NCBI RefSeq assembly: GCF_003627075.1
Contig: NZ_CP032630.1
Coordinates: forward strand, 1,612,001 to 1,676,000
Length of the DNA stretch: 64,000 nt
Reading direction: 5' to 3'
Origin: Protaetiibacter intestinalis
GTDB taxonomy: Bacteria; Actinomycetota; Actinomycetes; Actinomycetales; Microbacteriaceae
Below the pieces are notes generated by a model that ran no database searches, had not been told where the DNA came from, and saw only the letters and a list, made by a program, of their open reading frames with translations. The first letter of the stretch is position 1. Each line of letters begins with the position of its first letter. A program made the translations under genes and the position numbers. Of this stretch, positions 40,370 to 49,500 are shown piece after piece.

Positions 40370-40450
40370 CGCTCGCACCCAGACACGTCCGGCGGAACCC
40401 CGTCGGAGTCTCAACCCCGGGGCGTACGCCCCACAGCTAAGGAGAATCAC

Positions 40451-40843
40451 ATGGCTAAGCTCAGCACCGACGAGCTGCTCGAGGCGTTCAAGGAGCTCTC
40501 GCTCATCGAGCTGTCCGAGTTCGTCAAGAAGTTCGAGGAGACCTTCGAGGTCACCGCCGCCGCTCCGGTCGCCGTCGCGGCCGCCCCGGCCGCCGGTGGC
40601 GCCGGTGGTGCCGCCGAGGAGGTCGAGGAGAAGGACTCGTTCGACGTCGTCCTCGAGGCCGCCGGCGACAAGAAGATCCAGGTCATCAAGGAGGTCCGTG
40701 CCCTCACGAACCTCGGCCTCGGCGAGGCGAAGGCCGTCGTCGACGGTGCCCCGAGCACCGTCCTCGAGGGCGCGAACAAGGAGACCGCCGAGAAGGCGAA
40801 GGCTCAGCTCGAGGAGGCCGGCGCGACCGTCGTCCTCAAGTAA
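40451..40843 (+). CDS. rplL: 50S ribosomal protein L7/L12
   Basis: A 130-residue protein. The N-terminal dimer domain starts [20 protein letters not shown]. The flexible Ala/Gly hinge is at about residues 37-55. The C-terminal domain has [21 protein letters not shown] followed by [12 protein letters not shown], the factor-binding helices. It forms the stalk that recruits translation factors. Shine-Dalgarno AAGGAGA precedes ATG 40451. Confidence 0.98.
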   Translation: MAKLSTDELLEAFKELSLIELSEFVKKFEETFEVTAAAPVAVAAAPAAGGAGGAAEEVEEKDSFDVVLEAAGDKKIQVIKEVRALTNLGLGEAKAVVDGAPSTVLEGANKETAEKAKAQLEEAGATVVLK

Positions 40844-40863
40844 GGACTTCACGCACCAGCTCA

Positions 40864-40898
40864 GAAGGGCGCCGCTCCCCGTGGGGGCGGCGCCCTTC
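40864..40898 (+). terminator. Terminator hairpin after rplL
   Basis: GAAGGGCGCCGC (40864-40875) pairs perfectly with GCGGCGCCCTTC (40887-40898), with an 11-nt loop, 21 nt after the rplL stop. No T tract. Confidence 0.7.
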
Positions 40899-40984
40899 CG
40901 CATCCCCGGACGAGTCCCAATCGTGACCTGTTCGGGGGACGAGGCGGTTGCCGCGCGCCTGAACGCTCGCCTAGCGTGGGATGT

Positions 40985-40996
40985 GGAAACGCTTCC
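40985..40996. promoter_or_regulatory. LacI-type operator upstream of the oligosaccharide importer
   Basis: GGAAACGCTTCC is a near-palindrome with the central CG and flanking GAAAC/CTTC typical of LacI/GalR-family operators. It is 33 nt before the binding-protein ATG. No LacI-family gene is in the window, so the repressor must be elsewhere. Confidence 0.55.
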
Positions 40997-41028
40997 CGCA
41001 CCGGGGGCTCTCTCAACGAGGAGGAACT

Positions 41029-42381
41029 ATGCGTTCACGCGTGAACCGCCGGCTGATGGCCGGCGTCGTGGCGGCCGGCATCGGCGCGCTCGTGCTGTCG
41101 GGCTGTACGGGCGACATCGCGGACGACACCGGGGACGTCAACTGCGACGACTACACGCAATACGGCACCTTCGAAGGCAAGACCGTCACGATCGGCGGCA
41201 CCATCCTCGACCTCGAGGCCGACCGTCTCGTCCAGTCGTGGAGCGACTTCGAGAAGTGCACCGGCATCGAGATCGACTACCAGGGCACGAGCGAGTTCGA
41301 GGCTCAGATCGCCGTGCTCGCCGAGGGCGGCAACGCGCCCGACATCGGCATCGTCCCCCAGCCCGGACTGCTCAAGCGTCTGCAGGCCGGCGGCTGGCTC
41401 ATCCCGGCGTCCGACGCGGTCGTCGCCAACATCGACCAGTGGTGGGACCCCGCCTGGAAGGAGTACGGCACGGTCGACGGCACCGTCTACGCGGCGCCGC
41501 TCATGGCATCCGTCAAGGGCTACATCTGGTACTCGCCGGCCGAGTTCGCCGACAAGGGCTACGAGATCCCCAAGACGCTCGACGAGCTGAAGGAGCTCTC
41601 CGAGCAGATCGCGGCCGACGGCGACCACCTGCCGTGGTGCGCGGGCCTCGAATCCGGTGAGGCGACCGGCTGGCCGGGCACCGACTGGGTGGAGGACTTC
41701 GTGCTGCGCCAGTCCGGACCCGACGTCTACGACCAGTGGGTCAACCACGAGATCCCGTTCAACTCGCCCGAGATCGTGAAGGCCTTCGACGCGGTCGGGG
41801 AGTACCTGAAGAACCCCGAGATGGTCAACGGCGGCATCGGCGACGTCTCCACCGTCATCACCGAGGCGTTCCAGACCGCGGGTCTGCCGATCCTCGACGG
41901 CGAGTGCTCGCTGCACCACCAGGCATCGTTCTACGAGACCTTCTGGAACCCGGACGGCGGCACCGCCAACACGGTCGGCTCCGACGGCACCGTCTACGCC
42001 TTCCTGCTGCCGCCCGTCAACGAGGACGACCCGCAGGCCGTCACCGGCGGCGGCGAGTTCCCGGTCGCGTTCCGCGACGCCGACGAGGTGGAGGCCGTGC
42101 GCGCCTACCTGTCGAGCGACACCTGGGCGAACAACCGGGTGAGCCTCGGCGGCGTCATCTCCGCCAACAAGGGCGTCGACCCCGACAACGCCTCGAGCGA
42201 GCTGCTCAAGCAGTCGATCGAGATCCTCCAGGGCGACACGACGTTCCGCTTCGACGGCTCCGACCTCATGCCGGGCGCCGTGGGTGCGGACTCGTTCTGG
42301 AAGGGCATCGTCGCCTGGGTCGGCGGGCAGTCGACGCAGGACACGGTCGACGCCATCGAGGCCAGCTGGCCCACCAGCTGA
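41029..42381 (+). CDS. Oligosaccharide ABC transporter substrate-binding lipoprotein (CUT1, AglE-like)
   Basis: A 450-residue lipoprotein. The signal peptide ends with lipobox LSGC (lipidated Cys26). The mature protein starts with an Asp-rich stretch, then TVTIGGTILDLEADRLVQSW and the CUT1 pattern FEKCTGIEIDYQGTSEFEAQI. It binds the sugar outside the membrane and hands it to the two permeases that follow. The alpha-glucoside (AglE) branch is the best guess. A beta-mannoside role is also possible because the GH26 mannanase lies 4 kb downstream. The start is ATG 41029, behind GAGGAGG. Confidence 0.9.
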   Translation: MRSRVNRRLMAGVVAAGIGALVLSGCTGDIADDTGDVNCDDYTQYGTFEGKTVTIGGTILDLEADRLVQSWSDFEKCTGIEIDYQGTSEFEAQIAVLAEGGNAPDIGIVPQPGLLKRLQAGGWLIPASDAVVANIDQWWDPAWKEYGTVDGTVYAAPLMASVKGYIWYSPAEFADKGYEIPKTLDELKELSEQIAADGDHLPWCAGLESGEATGWPGTDWVEDFVLRQSGPDVYDQWVNHEIPFNSPEIVKAFDAVGEYLKNPEMVNGGIGDVSTVITEAFQTAGLPILDGECSLHHQASFYETFWNPDGGTANTVGSDGTVYAFLLPPVNEDDPQAVTGGGEFPVAFRDADEVEAVRAYLSSDTWANNRVSLGGVISANKGVDPDNASSELLKQSIEILQGDTTFRFDGSDLMPGAVGADSFWKGIVAWVGGQSTQDTVDAIEASWPTS

Positions 42382-42479
42382 CCGGCTGACACCATCCGGT
42401 CCGGGGGCGGAGCCCATCGCGGCCCCGCCCCCGGACCCACCCTCGGCTGCACCTCTTCGACGACGAAGGAAGGCGAGAC

Positions 42480-43448
42480 ATGACCACCGCGGATCTGATC
42501 GGGAAGATCCTGCAGCTCGTGATGGGGTTGGCGGTCTTCGCCGCCCTCGTCGGGCTGCTGATCTTCCTCATCGACCGGGCGCCCAAGAAGGGGCGCGACT
42601 ACTGGCAGCTGTTCCTGTTCCTGGCGCCCGCGATCTTCCTGCTGGCGATCGGGCTCATCTACCCGGCGTTCCGCACGACGGCGCTCGCCTTCCTCGACAA
42701 GGGGGGCAACTTCAGCTGGGACAACTTCGTCTGGATGTTCACCCAGCCGGCGGCCCTGCGCACCCTGCTCAACACCATCATCTGGGTGCTGCTCGTGCCG
42801 ACCCTCTCGACGGCGCTCGGTCTCGCCTACGCCGTCTTCATCGACCGCTCCCGCGGCGAGCGCGTCTACAAGGCGCTCGTCTTCATGCCGATGGCGATCT
42901 CCTTCGTCGGCGCCGGCATCATCTGGAAGTTCGTCTACGAGTACAAGTCGGCCGGCCGCGAGCAGATCGGCCTGCTCAACGCGCTCGCCGTGGCCTTCGG
43001 CGGCGACCCCGTGCAGTGGCTGCAGACCGACCCCATCAACACCGTGCTGCTCATCATCGTGATGATCTGGATCCAGACCGGGTTCGCGATGGTCGTGCTC
43101 TCGGCGGCGATCAAGGGCATCCCGACCGAGCAGATCGAGGCGGCGCAGCTCGACGGCACCAACGCCTGGCAGCGCTTCCGCAACGTGACGGTTCCCGGCA
43201 TCCGGGGCTCGCTCGTGGTCGTGCTGACGACGATCTCGATCGCCACCCTCAAGGTCTTCGACATCGTGCGCACCATGACCGCCGGCAACTTCAACACCTC
43301 GGTCATCGCCAACGAGATGTACACCCAGGCCTTCCGGGCATCCGAGGTGGGGAGGGGGTCGGCGCTCGCGGTGATCCTGTTCCTGCTCGTGCTGCCGATC
43401 GTCATCTACAACGTCAACGTGCTCCGCAAGCAGAGGGAGATCCGGTAA
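42480..43448 (+). CDS. Sugar ABC transporter permease (MalF/AglF-like)
   Basis: A 322-residue permease with about eight helices. The first is LVMGLAVFAALVGLLIFLI at residues 13-31. The EAA loop is IPTEQIEAAQLDGTNAWQRF, then RNVTVPGIRGSL. It is the first channel subunit of the importer. It begins 98 nt after the binding-protein gene. Its last base is shared with the ATG of the next permease (TAATG). Confidence 0.92.
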   Translation: MTTADLIGKILQLVMGLAVFAALVGLLIFLIDRAPKKGRDYWQLFLFLAPAIFLLAIGLIYPAFRTTALAFLDKGGNFSWDNFVWMFTQPAALRTLLNTIIWVLLVPTLSTALGLAYAVFIDRSRGERVYKALVFMPMAISFVGAGIIWKFVYEYKSAGREQIGLLNALAVAFGGDPVQWLQTDPINTVLLIIVMIWIQTGFAMVVLSAAIKGIPTEQIEAAQLDGTNAWQRFRNVTVPGIRGSLVVVLTTISIATLKVFDIVRTMTAGNFNTSVIANEMYTQAFRASEVGRGSALAVILFLLVLPIVIYNVNVLRKQREIR

Positions 43449-44437
43449 TGAGCAGTTCCGTCGCCCCTGCCGACCTGCCCGTCGAGAACGGGGAGGGCGA
43501 GCTCGAGCTCGCCGCCCGCGAGGCCGGCACCAAGACGCACCGCGTGAAGAAGCGCCTCACCTCGCGCGGTGCCACCGTCGCGGCGCTCGTCATCGCGGTG
43601 CTCTGGACGATCCCGACCTTCGGCATCTTCATCTCGTCGTTCCGCCCCGCCGAGCTGATCCTCAGCACCGGCTGGTGGACGATCTTCCAGAACCCCGGCT
43701 TCACGCTCGACAACTACCGCGACGTGCTGCTGTCGCCGTCGCAGTCGTCGCCGCAGCTCGGCGCCTACTTCGTGAACTCGCTGTTCATCGCGATCCCGTC
43801 GACGATCTTCCCGCTCGCGATCGCGTCGCTCGCCGCGTACGCGTTCGCGTGGATGCGGTTCAGGTTCGTGAACGCGCTGTTCATCTTCGTGTTCGCGCTG
43901 CAGATCGTGCCGCTGCAGATGGCGCTCGTGCCGCTGCTGCAGATCTTCTCGCAGTGGCTGAAGCCCGGGCAGCAGTGGCTGCACAGCGTGGTCGACATCA
44001 TCCCCGTGCAGAACTACCTGCCGATCTGGATCGCCCACACGATCTTCGCGCTGCCGCTCGCGATCTTCCTGCTGCACAACTTCATCTCGGAGATCCCGAA
44101 CGACGTCATCGAGGCGGCCCGTGTCGACGGCGCCACCCACGGGCAGATCTTCTTCCGGATCGTGCTGCCGCTCGCGGTGCCGGCCATCGCCTCCGTGGCG
44201 ATCTTCCAGTTCCTCTGGGTGTGGAACGACCTGCTCGTGGCGCTCATCTTCTCGGGCGGCACCCAGGATGCGGCGCCACTGACCCAACGGTTGGCCGAGA
44301 TGGTGGGTTCGCGCGGGCAGGAGTGGCAACGCCTCACGGCGGGCGCCTTCGTGTCGCTCCTCGTGCCGCTCATCGTGTTCTTCTCGCTGCAGCGCTACTT
44401 CGTGCGGGGCCTGCTCGCCGGCTCCACCAAGGGCTGA
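43448..44437 (+). CDS. Sugar ABC transporter permease (MalG/AglG-like)
   Basis: A 329-residue permease. A charged cytosolic N-terminus (about residues 1-38) precedes helix 1 (GATVAALVIAVLWTIPTFGIF). The EAA loop is IPNDVIEAARVDGATHGQIF, then FRIVLPLAVPAI. It closes the importer operon. No ATPase gene follows; as with the importer at the left edge, a shared ATPase is likely. Family B palindrome copy 1 begins 3 nt after the stop. Confidence 0.93.
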   Translation: MSSSVAPADLPVENGEGELELAAREAGTKTHRVKKRLTSRGATVAALVIAVLWTIPTFGIFISSFRPAELILSTGWWTIFQNPGFTLDNYRDVLLSPSQSSPQLGAYFVNSLFIAIPSTIFPLAIASLAAYAFAWMRFRFVNALFIFVFALQIVPLQMALVPLLQIFSQWLKPGQQWLHSVVDIIPVQNYLPIWIAHTIFALPLAIFLLHNFISEIPNDVIEAARVDGATHGQIFFRIVLPLAVPAIASVAIFQFLWVWNDLLVALIFSGGTQDAAPLTQRLAEMVGSRGQEWQRLTAGAFVSLLVPLIVFFSLQRYFVRGLLAGSTKG

Positions 44438-44440
44438 TTT

Positions 44441-44511
44441 CGTTCGGGAGGATGACACGCCGTGAGGCGGCTCGATGGGGCCACGGGAGCGGCGTGTCGT
44501 CCTCCCGAACG
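44441..44511. repeat. Family B 71-bp palindrome, copy 1
   Basis: Arms 44441-44462 and 44490-44511 (22 bp, one mismatch). The left arm starts CGTTCGGGAGGATGAC. A 27-nt centre separates them. It lies between the permease gene and the ABC exporter gene, both rightward. It shares its arms, but not its centre, with 52871-52941. Confidence 0.85.
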
Positions 44512-44523
44512 TAGGCTCGTGCC

Positions 44524-46404
44524 ATGAGCATGGGTGGCGGCCGCGGTGGCGGAGGCGGCCGCGGGGTCGGCAACCGGGATGCCGAGGTGCAGCGGGCCGA
44601 GAACGCCTCGGCGCCGCGCATCCCGCACCTGCTGCGGCGCATCGGCGAGCTGTTCCGGCCGTACCGCGTCGAGCTCGTCACGACGATCGCGCTCGTGCTC
44701 GTCTCGGCGGGGCTCGGGGTGCTGCCGCCGCTGCTCACCCAGCGCGCCTTCGACGACGGGCTCTTCCCGGCATCCGGAACCCCGGATGTGCCGGTGCTGC
44801 TGTGGCTCGTCGGCGCCATGGTGCTGCTGTGGCTCGTGTCGGCCGCGCTCGGCGTCTGGCAGACCTACCTCACGGCGAAGGTCGGCAACTCGGTCATGGG
44901 CGCCCTGCGGGTGCGGCTGTTCAGCCACCTGCAGGCGATGGAGCTCGGCTTCTTCACCCGCACCAAGACGGGCGTCATCCAGTCGCGGCTGCAGAACGAC
45001 GTGGGCGGGGTCGCCTCCGTGCTCAACAACACGATCTCGAGCGTCGTCGGCAACACCGTGACCGTGATCGGCGCGCTCGTCGCGATGCTGCTGCTCAGCT
45101 GGCAGCTGACGGTCGTCGCGGTCGTGCTGCTGCCGGTGCTCGTGCTCGCCCAGCGCCGCGTCGGCCAGGTGCGGGCGCGCATCGCCACGCAGACGCAGGA
45201 GTCGCTGTCGGAGATGACGGCGATCACCCAGGAGACCCTCTCGGTGTCGGGAATCCTGCTCGCCAAGACCTTCAACCGCCAGCCCGCCGAGATCGCGCGC
45301 TACGCCGGCGAGAACGATCGCCAGATCGTGCTGCAGGTGCGGCAACAGATGTCGGGGCAGTGGTTCTTCGCGGTCGTCGGGGTGTTCATGTCGGTCGTGC
45401 CGGCGGTCGTGTACCTCGTGGCGGCGTGGCTCATCCTGCACGAGATCCCGGTGACGGCGGGCACGATCGTCGCCTTCACGACCGTGCAGGCGCGGCTCAT
45501 GTTCCCGCTCATGGGCCTCCTGCGGGTGGCGCTCGACCTGCAGACCTCGCGGGCGCTGTTCGCGCGCATCTTCGAGTACCTCGACCTGGTGCCGGCGATC
45601 ACGGATGCGCCCGACGCGGCCGAGGTGGACGTCGCGCGCCTCGGCGAGGTGGAGTTCCGCGCGGTGACCTTCCGGTATCCGGATGCCGCACCCGACGCCC
45701 CGGGCACCTTGCAGGACGTGTCGTTCCACATCGAGCCCGGGCAGTACGTCGCGTTCGTCGGCCCCTCGGGGGCCGGCAAGACGACCGTCTCCTACCTCGT
45801 GCCGCGGCTCTACGAGGCGAGCGAGGGCGCCGTGCTCTTCGCCGGCACGGATGTGCGGCAACTCCGGCACGCGGCCCTCGTCGACCACATCGGGGTCGTC
45901 AGCCAGGAGACCTACCTCTTCCACGCCACGATCGCCGAGAACCTGCGCTACGCGAAGCCCGACGCCACCGACGAGGAGCTCGAGGCCGCGTGCCGCTCGG
46001 CCAACATCCACGCGACGATCGCGTCGTTCCCCGACGGCTACGACACGATCGTGGGGGAGAGGGGCTACCGGCTCTCGGGTGGCGAGAAGCAGCGCGTGGC
46101 GATCGCGCGTGTGCTGCTCAAGGACCCGGCCGTGCTCATCCTCGACGAGGCGACGAGCGCGCTCGACACCGTCTCGGAGCGCATCGTGCAGGGCGCGCTC
46201 GACGAGGCCTCCCGCGGCCGTACGACGGTCGCGATCGCGCACCGCCTGTCGACCGTCGTGGACGCGGACGTCATCCACGTGGTGCGGGCCGGCCGCATCG
46301 TCGAGTCGGGAACGCACGCGGAGCTGCTCGCGCGCGGCGGCGAGTACGCGCGACTCTTCGCGGAGCAGCTCTCGGCATCCGCGGTCGTCGCCCCCGGCGA
46401 GTGA
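44524..46404 (+). CDS. ABC exporter, fused membrane and ATPase domains
   Basis: A 626-residue half-transporter. The Gly/Arg-rich N-terminus (residues 1-20) precedes six helices at about residues 50-345. The ATPase domain has Walker A GPSGAGKTT (about residues 417-425), Q-loop VVSQETYLFH, signature LSGGEKQR, Walker B VLILDEATSALD and the switch His in AIAHRLSTV. It should act as a homodimer, exporting a lipid, peptide or drug. It stands between the sugar importer and the mannanase but has its own start 12 nt after palindrome B copy 1. Confidence 0.93.
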   Translation: MSMGGGRGGGGGRGVGNRDAEVQRAENASAPRIPHLLRRIGELFRPYRVELVTTIALVLVSAGLGVLPPLLTQRAFDDGLFPASGTPDVPVLLWLVGAMVLLWLVSAALGVWQTYLTAKVGNSVMGALRVRLFSHLQAMELGFFTRTKTGVIQSRLQNDVGGVASVLNNTISSVVGNTVTVIGALVAMLLLSWQLTVVAVVLLPVLVLAQRRVGQVRARIATQTQESLSEMTAITQETLSVSGILLAKTFNRQPAEIARYAGENDRQIVLQVRQQMSGQWFFAVVGVFMSVVPAVVYLVAAWLILHEIPVTAGTIVAFTTVQARLMFPLMGLLRVALDLQTSRALFARIFEYLDLVPAITDAPDAAEVDVARLGEVEFRAVTFRYPDAAPDAPGTLQDVSFHIEPGQYVAFVGPSGAGKTTVSYLVPRLYEASEGAVLFAGTDVRQLRHAALVDHIGVVSQETYLFHATIAENLRYAKPDATDEELEAACRSANIHATIASFPDGYDTIVGERGYRLSGGEKQRVAIARVLLKDPAVLILDEATSALDTVSERIVQGALDEASRGRTTVAIAHRLSTVVDADVIHVVRAGRIVESGTHAELLARGGEYARLFAEQLSASAVVAPGE

Positions 46405-46445
46405 GTGCGCAGGACCCCCGGCAATGTTGTCGTCGGCAACTTTCC

Positions 46446-46457
46446 TAAAGCGCTTTA
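46446..46457. promoter_or_regulatory. Probable LacI/GalR-type operator of the mannanase gene
   Basis: TAAAGCGCTTTA is a perfect 12-bp palindrome with a central GC pair, in an AT-rich stretch, 92 nt before the mannanase ATG. The form matches operators of LacI-family sugar repressors. It differs from the operator at 40985, so separate repressors or affinities are likely. Confidence 0.55.
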
Positions 46458-46548
46458 CTTAATCCCTCTCCGTCCAATAGCGTGACCGGAGCCGAGCGCG
46501 AGGCAGCGCTCCGGCACCCCGCAGCCGGCTTTCAACGGAGAAAACCAG

Positions 46549-49500
46549 ATGTCACCCACAGTCATCCGTACCCGCATCCTGTCCACCCTCGCAGGAGGTG
46601 TCGCGGCGGCGCTCGTACTCGCCGGCGCCGTGTCCGCCGCCGCGGCGCCCGCCCCCACCGAGGTGGCGATCGCCGACACGGGCGCGACCGCCGAGACCCG
46701 CTCGCTCTTCGCGTACCTGCGCGACCAGCAGGGGCAGGGGGTGCTCTTCGGCCAGCAGCACGCGACCGACTACAAGGTGGGCACCGGCACCGCCACCCCC
46801 TCCGACGTGCAGGACGTGACGGGCGACCTGCCCGCCGTGTTCGGCTTCGACACCCTGACGATCGACGGCGGCGAGCGCCCCGGGGTCTCCAGCAACACCC
46901 CCGAGCAGAACGCCGACCTGCTCGGCGCCGCCTTCGTCGCCGCGGATGCCGAGGGCGCCATCCCGACGCTCAGCGCCCACATGCGCAACTTCATCACCGG
47001 GGGCAACTACGCCGACCTCACCGGCCGGGTCGTGGCGTCCATCCTCCCCGGCGGTGACCACAACGCCGACTTCCGGGCCTACCTCGACCTCATCGCGCGC
47101 GCCGCGAACGCCGCCGAGCGCGGCGACGGATCGCTCGTGCCCATCATCTTCCGGCCCTTCCACGAGAACACCGGCTCGTGGTTCTGGTGGGGCGCCGCCA
47201 ACACGACCGCCGGCGAGTACAAGGAGATCTTCCGCTACACCGTCGAGTACCTGCGCGACGTCAAGGGTGTGCACAACCTGCTCTACGCCTTCTCGCCCAA
47301 CGGCACCTTCGACGGCGACGCGGCGCGCTACCTCGAGACCTACCCCGGCGACGCCTGGGTCGACGTGCTCGGCTACGACTCCTACGAGAACTCCAACGCG
47401 CCCGAGAACTCCGACACCTGGATCGCCTCCGCCGTGACCGACCTCGCGATGGTCACCGACCTCGCGGCGGCCCACGGCAAGATCTCGGCCTTCACCGAGT
47501 TCGGCCGCAACGGCGACCGCACCATCGGCCCGAGCGGCAACAAGAGCCTGAACTACTTCACCGACCTGCTCGCCGGACTCACCGCCGACGCGAAGGCGAA
47601 GCGGGTGGCGTTCATGCTGACCTGGGCGAACTTCGGCGGCGGGCAGATCTACGTGCCGCCGGTCGGGCACGAGATGGCGCAGGACTTCGCGGACTACTAC
47701 GACGACCCGTACACGGTGTTCGCGAGCGAGCTGCCGGGCGACGTGCACACGCGCACCGCGACGGCTGCGGCCGCCGAGCTCGGCATCCGCATCGTCACCC
47801 CCGCGAGCGGCTCGCGGGTCGCCACCTCGCCCGCCACCGTGCGGGTCAAGCTGACCGGTGCCGACGACAGCGCCGTGACGGCCGCCTCGTTCACCGTCGC
47901 GGGCCTCGCCGACGACACCGCGCCGCACACGCTCGCCCTCGACGGCGACGGCTACTGGTCGGCGAGCTGGGCGATCGCCGAGGACGACCTCGCGAACGCG
48001 TCCGTCACCCTCACCGCGACCGCGACCGTCGGGGCAGACGAGCTCACCGCCACCTCGACCGTCACCCTGGGCGCGGCGCCCGAGCTCGCCCCCGGCGTCA
48101 TCGACGACTTCGAAGGCTACGGCGACGACGCCGCGTTGCGTACCGCTTACACGGCGCAGAACACCTCCTCGTCGGCCTTCTCGCTCGTGGATGTGGTGGG
48201 CGGCACGCAGGCGCTGAAGATGGACTACTCCCTCGCGGTGGGCGGTTACCTCGGCCTCACCAAGAGCTACTCGCCCACGCAGAACTGGTCCGGCGACAGT
48301 GAACTTCACCTGTGGCTCGACCCCGACGCCTCCGACCAGCGGCTCGTGATCCAGATCACGGCAGGCGGGCTCGCCTTCGAGGGCTACCCCTCGCTCGCGG
48401 GCGACGCGCCGGGCGAGGTCGTCATCCCCTTCGCCGACTTCCGCACCCCCACCTGGCAGAACCTGCCGGATGCGCGGCTCACCCCCGAGCGGCTCGCCGA
48501 CGTCAGCAAGTTCGGCATCTACCTGAACCAGTCGGGCGCCACCGCGGCGAGCGGCTCGATCGTGATCGACGACATCCGCACCGACGGCGACGGCGACTAC
48601 TACGACCCCGAGGCGCCGCCCACCTCGAGCGAGCCGGTCGTCGTGGAGGACTTCGAGAGCTACGCGTCGACGACCGCCGCGCGCGCCGCGTGGGCGAACC
48701 GCGGCAGCCCCGCGCTGCGGCTCGACCTCGCCACCGACCACGTCGGCTCGGGCGAGCAGGCGGGCGCGTTCGGGTTCGACTTCACGAGCGACGGCTACAA
48801 CCAGCTCGCGCGCTGGACGAGCCCCATGAACTGGGCCGGCCGCACGCAGCTGAGCTTCTGGGTCGACCCGGGCGATGCCGGGCAGACGCTGCTGTTCCAG
48901 TTCCGCACCAAGGCCCAGCCCGGCCAGGCGGAGGACACCTTCTGGAACCTCGGCTATCCGCTCACGGGCGACGGCCCGCAGGAGGTGAGCCTGCCGTTCT
49001 CCGACGCGACGATCGGCTGGCCGTCTGGCCTCGACCCGGCGCTGCGCCCCACCGACGCCGACCTCGCCGACGTCAAGGAGTTCGTCATCATGGCCACTCA
49101 GAGCTCCGGGACGGCCCCCGCGACGGGCACCTTCTGGCTCGACGACATCCGCGCCGACGGCGGCACGGCGACCGAGCCCGAGTACCCGGCCGGCACGGCG
49201 TTCACCCTCGACGACTTCGAAGGCTACGCGGACGACGCCGCCCTGCGCGCCGGCTGGAACAACCGCGGCGATGCCGCCCAGCTGAGCCTCGAGACCGAGC
49301 ACGTCGGCGAGGGTGCGAAAGCCACGGCGTACTCCTACGACTTCTCGTCGCAGAACTACACGCAGGTCGCGCGCTGGGTGGGCGGCCAGAACTGGGTCGA
49401 CCTCGACGGCGTCAACTTCTGGCTCGACCCCGCCGGGCACGCGCAGAAGGTGATCGTGCAGTTCCGCACCGGGCCCGTTGCGGGCCAGAGCGACGACACG

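Noticed and set aside
44524..46404. The ABC exporter as ATPase of the neighbouring sugar importer
   Set aside because: It has its own six-helix membrane domain and exporter-type motifs, so it cannot serve as a MalK-like subunit.
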